From an uncultured Lachnospiraceae bacterium (GTDB taxonomy: Bacteria > Bacillota > Clostridia > Lachnospirales > Lachnospiraceae): a stretch of 5,074 nt of DNA. This document shows, one piece after another, positions 1 through 4,960 of this stretch. The stretch is from assembly GCA_934339365.1 (NCBI GenBank), contig CAKRHW010000038.1:1-5074 (forward strand). Reading direction: 5' to 3'. The notes beneath the pieces are model-generated. The model made no database searches and was not told where the DNA came from. It saw nothing but the letters and a program-made list of their open reading frames with translations. Each line of letters opens with the position of its first letter. Position 1 is the first letter of the stretch. The translations under genes and the position numbers were made by a program.

Positions 1-433
1 ATACTCGAGGATGACAATCTCGCTAATATAGACTCTTTGTATAATGCAGCGGTAGCAGTTGATAAATTTTATAGTCAGGAATGTAGAGAGTGGTAGTTCT
101 TCGGGTAAGTATCAGGTTGGTGCATATCAAGATATAAAAGGTGTGGAAGGTTTGGATGCTCATCATGTAGGACAAAAAGCATTGATGAAAAAGGTGGTTG
201 CAGATTATGATGAGTTAACGGCACCTGCAATTAATGTTCCGAAACTGGGACATACAAAGAGACATCCAGAAAGAGGGATTGTATCAAGGAGTACAAAGGG
301 GATAACTAATGCAAGACAATTACTTGCAAGAGATTTATTTGAATTAAAGAGGGTATATCCTGACATACCTAATTCTGCACTGAAGGAATTAATAGATATG
401 AATAAGAAAATGTATCCAGAAATGAGGAAATAG
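1..433 (+). pseudogene. C-terminal end of an Rhs-type toxin with HNH-like nuclease tip, frameshifted
   Basis: This is the 3' end of a larger gene whose beginning lies outside the window. Frame 1 is open from base 1 and reads protein-like sequence (ILEDDNLANIDSLYNAAVAV, then DKFYSQ), but it ends at TAG 94-96. From about base 79 the sense continues one base out of frame as NVESGSSSGKYQVGAY and ends at TAG 431-433. Removing one G of the GG at 78-79 gives a continuous SQNVESGSSSG. The tip carries LDAHHVGQKALM (bases about 152-187) and a downstream N-V-P-K-x-G-H-T segment. This fits the HNH/Endo VII nuclease toxins, in which such histidines bind metal and attack nucleic acid. The end contains a basic helical stretch (ARDLFELKRVYPDIPNS). 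An immunity-type gene follows 5 bases later. The TTG at 59 lies downstream of TAG 53-55 and is not a credible natural start. Family assignment is from motif memory. The frameshift could be real decay, a programmed shift or a sequencing error. Confidence 0.65.
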
Positions 434-438
434 TAATT

Positions 439-783
439 ATGAATGAAAAATTTGTTGAAAAGATTTACAAAACAATAGTTGAAGACGGAGTCGGTGAATA
501 TAAAAATTTGCTTGATAACACAGCTCTAAAAAATGCTACAGACAAATATTGGATAAATGCATTAGAGTTGTATGAGAAATTGACTTCTGAAGAAAAAGAA
601 AAAATGTTAAAATTTGCTGAACTTATTATGATTGATACAATTTCAAGTGTTTTTGGTATATTAGATGGTTCAAGTACCTTGTCTGGTGGAGATTTTGAAT
701 TTGAAGTTAGGATTAATGGTATTAGTACGGAAGATGAATTACAGGATACATTCCTTGAATTCGTAGAAGAAAATAATAATTAA
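439..783 (+). CDS. Small acidic protein, probable immunity partner of the preceding nuclease toxin
   Basis: This gene encodes 114 residues, starting at ATG 439, five bases after the toxin stop. A GAGG stretch at 424-427 inside the toxin end can serve as ribosome binding site, which suggests translational coupling. The N-terminal two thirds look helical (FVEKIYKTIVEDGVGEYKN and LTSEEKEKMLKFAELIMID). The C-terminal part is strongly acidic and strand-like (GGDFEFEVRINGISTEDEL, ending EFVEENNN). No signal peptide or membrane segment is visible, so it should be cytosolic. The position directly behind a toxin tip, the small size and the acidic surface are what is expected of an immunity protein that masks a basic nuclease active site. 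I do not recognise a named Pfam family with certainty. The gene is intact although its toxin looks broken, so it may be kept as stand-alone protection. The role is inferred from context. Confidence 0.75.
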   Translation: MNEKFVEKIYKTIVEDGVGEYKNLLDNTALKNATDKYWINALELYEKLTSEEKEKMLKFAELIMIDTISSVFGILDGSSTLSGGDFEFEVRINGISTEDELQDTFLEFVEENNN

Positions 784-825
784 AATCATCAATGTATCGA
801 GCTTAATAATTTTGTCCCTATTCCC

Positions 826-855
826 TTGACGCCTCCTAAACGTCCATGTTACAAT
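826..855 (+). promoter_or_regulatory. Candidate housekeeping (sigma-A type) promoter
   Basis: TTGACG at 826-831 and TACAAT at 850-855 are separated by 18 bases. This is close to the TTGACA/TATAAT consensus with near-ideal spacing. Transcription would start near 862. There is no recognisable gene downstream, but a strong terminator ends at about 968, so the predicted product is a short transcript. The match may be chance in AT-rich sequence. Confidence 0.4.
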
Positions 856-861
856 GGCACG

Positions 862-968
862 CAAGAGGGGATACAAGGGGGATGAGATATCTCCATAATA
901 CCCAAACGGAAACACAGAATCGAGGATGTTCTATTGGCGACAACCGCCATGGAACATTCTCGATTTTT
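862..968 (+). ncRNA. Candidate short non-coding RNA between promoter and intrinsic terminator
   Basis: A promoter match (826-855) and an intrinsic terminator (916-968) bracket about 107 bases. The predicted 5' part is purine-rich, with GAGGGG and AAGGGGG blocks, followed by the short palindrome GAGATATCTC at 885-894. The 3' half is the terminator hairpin. No known RNA family was recognised. The same terminator could simply end the immunity gene transcript, in which case there is no separate RNA. This entry is an inference from the spacing of two signals. Confidence 0.25.
916..968 (+). terminator. Strong intrinsic terminator
   Basis: The left arm (918-939, starting AATCGAGGATGTTC) pairs with the right arm (945-965, GAACATTCTCGATT at its end) over about 20 base pairs, with one bulged T at 935 and a loop at 940-944. 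It is followed directly by TTTTT (964-968). The two non-Watson-Crick positions (G925/T958 and T932/G951) are G-U wobbles only on the + strand, so this hairpin is suited to + strand RNA. It would end transcription from the 439-783 gene and/or from the promoter at 826-855. Confidence 0.75.
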
Positions 969-1003
969 CTGTTACTTGATAATTCCGATAAAAATATCCC
1001 AAA

Positions 1004-1112
1004 GCATAACAAATTTTTGAACAGCAGAAAAAGTTATGCCAAGCTAGATTTCACCCAACGGCTCTGCCGGTGGGTGTTTCCCGGCTTATGCCGTCTAGGG
1101 CGGCATAAAGCC
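1004..1112. repeat. Three consecutive inverted repeats
   Basis: Three hairpin-forming segments lie in a row. First, GCATAAC (1004-1010) pairs with GTTATGC (1033-1039), with further TTTTT/AAAAA pairing inside. Second, CACCCA-A-CGGC (1052-1062) pairs with GCCG-G-TGGGTG (1066-1076) around a TCT loop, with one A/G mismatch. Third, GGCTTATGCCG (1083-1093) pairs with CGGCATAAAGCC (1101-1112), with one extra A, around a 7-base loop. Such pairs of GC-rich hairpins occur in REP-like elements, in ends of IS200/IS605-type elements and in structured RNAs. I cannot tell which applies. Confidence 0.45.
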
Positions 1113-1262
1113 TTTAACCTGCAATATTTTCGACCCTATTTATTTTGGCACTATCTTAAGAAATCAAATCTCTCACATTTCCCCAACAAGCCTTAAAAAG
1201 TTTATCATGGGTAACTACCTCGACTTCGCTCTTAAAATTGCACACAGGGGCAACACAGGCTC

Positions 1263-1559
1263 TCACAAGGGCAAGAGAACGTTGATTTGTCTGTCTAAAA
1301 AATGAATTTGTGCATATTTACGGTTTTTTCTCTGTTTTTGGTCTATGGCATAAAGCCAATTCTGTCTTCACATCGCCAAAGTTTCCTCCGATTTTTCAAA
1401 AACAAAAATTTTGACTTGCAACTGTTCTTTTTCAGAGTTAACATCACACACCACGAAGGAGATTTCTTCTGCTTCGTGTCCTGTGTTCTACAGGATGTAT
1501 CCATCTCCATGAAAGTCAGCGGTGTTCCTTTGCGGAATATTTTGTGCCTGACCAGAAGT
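1263..1559 (-). pseudogene. Possible decayed minus-strand gene remnant, unidentified
   Basis: Read on the minus strand in one frame from about 1559 down to 1263, the translation is protein-like but interrupted: TSGQAQNIPQRNTADFHGDG, then TAG (1490-1488), then a 39-codon stretch containing HEAEEISFVVCDVNSEKEQ and KIFVFEKSEETLAM, then TGA (1370-1368), then a basic segment ending at TGA (1265-1263). The alternation of charged and hydrophobic residues in the middle part looks like a real beta-strand-rich protein rather than a random shadow. There is no start codon with a ribosome binding site, and no family was recognised. Coincidence is quite possible. The hairpin at 1452-1478 overlaps it. Confidence 0.22.
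1452..1478. repeat. Perfect 7-bp inverted repeat
   Basis: CACGAAG (1452-1458) and CTTCGTG (1472-1478) are perfect inverted copies around a 13-base loop. A second small one follows, TCCTGT/ACAGGA around GTTCT (1479-1495). No T-run follows either, so neither looks like a terminator. Function unknown. Confidence 0.3.
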
Positions 1560-2013
1560 GGATAGGCTATGTATTGTATATAGTCCTTGTGGTTTGCCAA
1601 GCTTAAGTGAAGGAGTTGATTTGCCTAATGATTTAAAAGTGTTTTATGAGAATTGTGGAGGTGTGTCTTTCTTTACTGATAGTGCGTATGGATTTAGGAT
1701 TGTAAGTCCAGAAGAAATGGTATTAGCAAACCCAATTATCGTTGGTGAACTTTGTGAGGAAGATATATCATCAGGGTGGTATATTATTGGTAAAGATATC
1801 GAAAACAATTATATTACTATTGATTTGGCAAAAGAAAGATTAGGAAGGTGCTACGATAGCTTTTGGGACAGACACGGTGTGGCTGGAGAATGTGCTATTG
1901 TTGCACAAACTTTTACGGAATTAATATCGCAGTTGTATAGTAATCAAGGTAAAAGCTTATTCTGGTTAGATGATGACTTTAATTCTTTAGGTGATGCTTA
2001 TGATGAAGTATAA
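1558..2013 (+). CDS. SUKH (SMI1/KNR4 family) immunity protein, probably missing its original start
   Basis: This is a 151-residue reading frame of the SUKH superfamily, whose members in bacteria neutralise nuclease and other tips of polymorphic toxins in the cytosol. Family signs are LPNDLKVFYENCGG at residues 22-35 (the usual LP.dlk.fy...NG/CGG core), GWYIIGKD at 73-80 followed by ITIDL, and a final helix (AQTFTELISQLYSNQG). The only start is GTG 1558 just after TGA 1549-1551, with no ribosome binding site in front. The family normally has a helix of some 10-25 residues ahead of this point, so the 5' end was probably removed when the upstream sequence was joined at about 1556-1560. The gene body has no frameshift. 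No toxin gene precedes it, so it is an orphan immunity gene. It may be silent for lack of a start, or read at low level from the GTG. The family call is firm; expression is doubtful. Confidence 0.82.
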   Translation: MDRLCIVYSPCGLPSLSEGVDLPNDLKVFYENCGGVSFFTDSAYGFRIVSPEEMVLANPIIVGELCEEDISSGWYIIGKDIENNYITIDLAKERLGRCYDSFWDRHGVAGECAIVAQTFTELISQLYSNQGKSLFWLDDDFNSLGDAYDEV

Positions 2014-2080
2014 TGTTTAATTATGTCTCAATTTAAGGTCATTTGAAATCAAAGCTGAATATTGTTGTCGTTAGAGACGT

Positions 2081-2134
2081 AAAACGCACTGTTTTCATAG
2101 CACATAGTGCTGTGGAGACAATGCGTTTTTTCTT
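2081..2134 (+). terminator. Long intrinsic terminator that also marks an intron insertion site
   Basis: Bases 2081-2103 pair with 2107-2129 in a 23-position stem around an ATA loop. There is one C/A mismatch (2089/2121) and three T-G pairs that are G-U wobbles in + strand RNA. A run of six T (2126-2131) and then CTT follow. It lies 67 bases after the SUKH gene stop and would end its transcript. Immediately after it, at 2135, a group II intron 5' end begins, matching the known habit of group IIC introns to insert just downstream of terminator hairpins. Confidence 0.85.
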
Positions 2135-2378
2135 GTGCGTCTGGGGCGCACGTTTCTAACCGGTGCAAGTCCGGAATCCGCCCGGTAGTGGGAAGGATAT
2201 AGCCGAAGGTAAGGGTGTCCATCGTGAGGTGGAATCCGAAGAAAGCCGGATGTGGAGAACCTACTAACCCATGGACAAATCTCTGGTTTGACGAACAGAA
2301 ATCACATATAAGGCCATGCATGAGGGTAAGGTTGCAAGGCAAACCAAAGCCCGATAACTACACGGAATTCTGGGCAGA
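2135..2378 (+). mobile_element. 5' fragment of a group IIC-like intron
   Basis: The segment starts with GTGCG, the conserved 5' end of group II introns. It continues with domain I landmarks recognisable from bacterial group II introns, especially the IIC type: CCGGTGCAAGTCCGG, AAGGGTGTCC, CGTGAGGTGGAATCCGAAG, a GACGAACAGAAATCACATAT segment and GCAAACCAAAGCCC-like sequence near 2335-2352. Only about 245 bases are present. The open reading frame for the reverse transcriptase/maturase and the catalytic domains V and VI are absent, and Rhs coding sequence begins at about 2380, so the intron cannot splice or move. Because target-primed insertion normally loses the 5' end rather than the 3' end, this 5'-only remnant points to a later deletion or recombination. 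The right border is approximate (2370-2385). Recognition is by memory of conserved sequence, without alignment. Confidence 0.7.
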
Positions 2379-2379
2379 C

Positions 2380-2764
2380 GAAGCCGCATTCATTATGGTA
2401 ACGGTGTGGAAACCGCCTATACCTATGACGGGGACGGAAATGTCCGCACACTGGAAACCAAGGCGGGAGAAGATGTCCTGCTCTCCTTTGCATACCGGTA
2501 TGACGGCAACGGAAACCGCACAGCGAAGGCAGGTACACAGGCAGCTCTGGGCGGCATCACTTCCGAAATCACCACAGGGAATAATGCGTTGGATCTCTCC
2601 TATGCTTATGATGTCCGGGGACAGCTTCTGGAAGAGCGGCGGAACGGCGCTTCTGTTTGCTGTGCCTATGACAAAGCCGGGAACAGAATCCGGAAGACGG
2701 ATGCATAGGGAGAAGTCCGTTATCTCTATAATGAGAAGAACCAGCTGGTCGAAGAGGAAAGCCC
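2380..2764 (+). pseudogene. Rhs/YD-repeat core fragment A, truncated at both ends and with an in-frame stop
   Basis: In the frame of 2406 the sequence reads Rhs repeats: RIHYGNGVETAYTYDGDGNV (about 2385-2444), then LLSFAYRYDGNGNRTAKAG, LSYAYDVRGQLLEERRNG and CCAYDKAGNRIRKTDA. It is cut by TAG 2706-2708 and resumes in the same frame with GEVRYLYNEKNQLVEEESPA before losing frame near 2765. YD repeats build the beta-barrel cocoon that encloses the toxin tip of Rhs proteins. There is no start: the 5' side is the truncated intron, with TAA 2355-2357 in frame. The GTG at 2406 lies inside a repeat and has no ribosome binding site. The base composition is clearly more GC-rich than the immunity genes on either side, as usual for Rhs cores. 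This fragment is homologous to, not continuous with, the Rhs fragment that follows. Confidence 0.8.
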
Positions 2765-2824
2765 TGCCGTAACCTGAGCAGTCTTGCAGATAGTACGGGA
2801 AATGTTATATACTGTTCTTATGAT

Positions 2825-4396
2825 ATGCTGAACCGCTTGAAACGGGTGTCTGGAGACAAGGAAGATGTGCTGGCGGAATATGATTACACCGGAGCCGGGC
2901 AGATCCGAAAACTCCGATATGGAAACGGTGTGGAGACGGAATACAGCTATCGGGAGGACGGGGAATTGTCCAGTCTGGTAACGTTGACCGGACAGGGGCA
3001 AGTGCTGCTGAATTTTGACTATGTTTATGACGGGAATGGCAACTGTATCAAGAAGAGCGGTGAAACTTACCAAAACGAATATGCATACGACTGTATGAAC
3101 CGCCTTATCAGTGCGGTGCAGGACAGGGAAGAGGAGAAATATGCTTATGATTTGGCAGGAAACCGCCTGAAAAAGGAAACTGCGCAGGGTACGGAAATTT
3201 ATTATTACAATGTAAAGAATCAGCTCACCTGTCTTCAAAGAGGAGCGGACACGTTCAGGTACCTTTATGACAGACAGGGAAACCTGCTGGAGAAACAGGG
3301 AAAAGGGAATCGGAAGCAGTACAACTATGATGTTGCAAACCGTCAGGTGGGCGTCATTGCGAAAAAAGCAGATGGAGTAACAGAAAAACTGCAGCAGATG
3401 AATTGGTATGACGGCGAGGGTTTGCGTTATGAAACAGAAGAGAATGGAAAAATCATTCGTTTTCTGTTTGACAGGGGAGAGCTGGTAGAGGAAAGTAGTG
3501 CAGAAGAGAAAATCAGCTATGCAAGGGGATATCAGCCGATTTTCCAGAGCAGAAACGGAAGGGAGAGAAATTATTTTGTCCAGGATGAAATGGGGAGTAC
3601 CCTGCTCCTTCTGGATCATAACCAAGAAATTCAGAAAACCTACCGCTACGATGCCTTTGGGAACATTCTGAAAGAGATGGGGGATATACCTAACCGGGTG
3701 ACTTATACCGGGCAGATGTATGATGGCGCTGCGGGGCAGTATTATCTAAGGGCGAGATTCTATAATCCTGCTATCGGACGATTCCTACAGGAGGATACCT
3801 TCCGTAGGGATGGACTGAATCTGTATGCGTATTGTGCAAATAACCCGGTGATATATTATGACCCGAGTGGACATGTCTTATGTTTAAATGGAAAAACAGC
3901 ATCACAATTAGATACATATGAGGAAGTGCAATATCATAAACGTATTTCGGCAACTCCGGGTGAAAAATCTGCATTAGGAACATGGACAGGACAGAGAGGG
4001 GAAAGTATGTTTATTCCTACAGATCCTGATATACAAGTACTTTTAAGACAAAAAGGATTGGAAGGAATTACATATAAAGATGGAATTCCAGATTTTTCAA
4101 AGTTTGCAGAAGTAGAAATACAATTGTTTAATATGCATGGTGGTGAAAGTGGAAGAAGCTATAACTTCTCTCACGCTGATGAATTGGCTGGTCAAGGTCA
4201 TACATTGGCAGAAATTAGTAGGGATAGGGGAATGAATTACACATGGCATGAATGCAATGACATGATAACGATGCAATTAATTCCGAGTGCAATCAACGAT
4301 TACTTTGGACATATGGGAGGTGTTGGAGAAATAAATTTATTATTTGAATTGTTTAATCCAAACCAAACGGGTTGGTATTATAATTGGAAAAAATAA
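2825..4396 (+). CDS. Rhs-family protein fragment B with C-terminal HNH/Endo VII-type nuclease toxin domain
   Basis: A 523-residue frame from ATG 2825; the same frame is open, and Rhs-like from about 2765, back to 2735. Residues 1 to about 270 are YD repeats (such as YRYGNGVETEYS-like, YDGNGNCIKK, YAYDLAGNRLKK). About 270-350 is the Rhs-associated core (YRYDAFGNILKE, YYLRARFYNPAIGRFLQEDT, LNLYAYCANNPV, DPSGH with D346), where the tip is normally released. Residues about 351-523 are an AT-rich toxin tip with TWHE (473-476), MQLIP (483-487) and GHMGG (495-499). This matches the WHH-type HNH nucleases except that the second histidine of WHH is glutamate. Its role would be cleavage of DNA or RNA in a rival cell. 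A normal Rhs protein is well over 1000 residues, so secretion and N-terminal parts are missing, and ATG 2825 has no ribosome binding site. It is most likely a displaced module that is silent unless recombined onto a full rhs gene. The immunity gene follows 24 bases downstream. Confidence 0.85.
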   Translation: MLNRLKRVSGDKEDVLAEYDYTGAGQIRKLRYGNGVETEYSYREDGELSSLVTLTGQGQVLLNFDYVYDGNGNCIKKSGETYQNEYAYDCMNRLISAVQDREEEKYAYDLAGNRLKKETAQGTEIYYYNVKNQLTCLQRGADTFRYLYDRQGNLLEKQGKGNRKQYNYDVANRQVGVIAKKADGVTEKLQQMNWYDGEGLRYETEENGKIIRFLFDRGELVEESSAEEKISYARGYQPIFQSRNGRERNYFVQDEMGSTLLLLDHNQEIQKTYRYDAFGNILKEMGDIPNRVTYTGQMYDGAAGQYYLRARFYNPAIGRFLQEDTFRRDGLNLYAYCANNPVIYYDPSGHVLCLNGKTASQLDTYEEVQYHKRISATPGEKSALGTWTGQRGESMFIPTDPDIQVLLRQKGLEGITYKDGIPDFSKFAEVEIQLFNMHGGESGRSYNFSHADELAGQGHTLAEISRDRGMNYTWHECNDMITMQLIPSAINDYFGHMGGVGEINLLFELFNPNQTGWYYNWKK

Positions 4397-4405
4397 ATAA
4401 AATAC

Positions 4406-4411
4406 AGGAGG
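4406..4411 (+). promoter_or_regulatory. Consensus ribosome binding site of the downstream immunity gene
   Basis: AGGAGG lies 9 bases before ATG 4421. It is the strongest Shine-Dalgarno match in the window and fixes that start. The toxin module itself has none, so the immunity protein could be made even when the toxin is not. Confidence 0.85.
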
Positions 4412-4420
4412 ATTGGAATA

Positions 4421-4942
4421 ATGATAAAAGATTTGAGAGAGAATGACTTAGGGTTTATGGTAGGGACATTTTATTCAAGTATTTTTAAATATGACATAGA
4501 AGTGTTGTTTGATAGAGACATTTCTCTAGAATATATTGAAAAAAATATTGAATATTTTAATAGTATTAAACAAGAATTTTTATTTGATATATGTGCAGCT
4601 TTAAAAAGATATTATGAAAGCTATAAAAAATTATACCCTGATTTATGTGAGGAACTTTCACCAGATATTTTAAGAAATTATGAAGTCGATCCAGTTTCTA
4701 TATTAAAATATGTGAAAATTGGTGTTTATAGATTTCATAAATGCAGTGTAGATGATGAAAATATTCCAGTTATAAATTTAGGCGGCGACTGTGAATGGGC
4801 GGGCGATGCAGGAATAACTATTATTGCAAAGAATAATCAGCTAATGTATGTGGGACGTTGGCAAGATCGTAATGTGTGGAATGATAGGGTAGAGAGCAGA
4901 ATGGAAAAAATGTTTAATTATGCAATGCCAAAAGATATATAA
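4421..4942 (+). CDS. Probable immunity protein for the WHE-type nuclease tip, family unassigned
   Basis: This gene encodes 173 residues from ATG 4421 behind AGGAGG, 24 bases after the toxin stop. The N-terminal part is strand-like with a short GTFYSSIFKYDIEVLFDRD stretch. A long helical, lysine/tyrosine-rich middle follows (ALKRYYESYKKLYPDLCEEL). The C-terminal part is beta-rich and centres on NLGGDCEWAGDAG (residues 119-131), then a strand reading QLMYVGRWQDRNVWND. The G-x-C-E-W-x-x-x-x-G pattern followed by a 'y-V-G' strand recalls the DUF6985/DUF2004-like proteins often found next to polymorphic toxins, but I hold that only as a weak resemblance. No signal peptide or membrane segment is seen, so it is cytosolic. 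AT-rich composition matches the toxin tip and not the Rhs core, indicating that toxin tip and immunity gene travelled as one unit. The immunity role is inferred from position. Confidence 0.8.
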   Translation: MIKDLRENDLGFMVGTFYSSIFKYDIEVLFDRDISLEYIEKNIEYFNSIKQEFLFDICAALKRYYESYKKLYPDLCEELSPDILRNYEVDPVSILKYVKIGVYRFHKCSVDDENIPVINLGGDCEWAGDAGITIIAKNNQLMYVGRWQDRNVWNDRVESRMEKMFNYAMPKDI

Positions 4943-4960
4943 TTTTTAATTAAGTATTAA

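Larger units (their letters stand above)
784..1557. other. 774-base stretch without a convincing gene; structured and possibly decayed
   Basis: No reading frame here has a recognisable product on either strand. The forward frames at 846-1196 and 1302-1565 give low-complexity, histidine/phenylalanine-rich translations with no family resemblance, and the first runs through several strong inverted repeats. The stretch holds a promoter match (826-855), an intrinsic terminator (916-968), three more inverted repeats between 1004 and 1112, a hairpin at 1452-1478, an 11-base direct repeat (GGCATAAAGCC at 1102-1112 and 1347-1357) and a minus-strand frame at 1263-1559 that reads protein-like but has internal stops. 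It separates the first toxin/immunity pair from a start-less immunity gene, so it probably marks an old recombination or insertion site. That last point is inference. Confidence 0.6.

Noticed and set aside
846..1196. Forward reading frame of 116 codons (inner ATG 882 behind purine-rich blocks)
   Set aside because: It runs through a strong terminator and three more inverted repeats, has no recognisable family and an odd composition. The purine-rich blocks sit at poor spacing for a ribosome binding site.
1207..1305. Small forward frame starting ATG 1207 (about 32 residues)
   Set aside because: No ribosome binding site, no hydrophobic segment or known small-protein pattern. It is too short to support.
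1302..1565. Forward reading frame of 87 codons
   Set aside because: Phenylalanine-rich translation from T-rich DNA with no ribosome binding site. It overlaps a hairpin and the more protein-like minus-strand frame.
1343..1600. Minus-strand reading frame of 85 codons
   Set aside because: It overlaps the start of the SUKH gene and reads as lysine/cysteine-rich shadow. The neighbouring minus frame looks more like real protein, although broken.
2215..2772. Forward frame of 185 codons across the intron fragment and Rhs fragment A
   Set aside because: It is a shadow of the Rhs frame: the true YD repeats lie in another frame and the 5' part is intron RNA sequence.
2726..3625. Minus-strand frame of 299 codons
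   Set aside because: Antisense shadow of Rhs fragment B, which has unmistakable YD repeats on the + strand.
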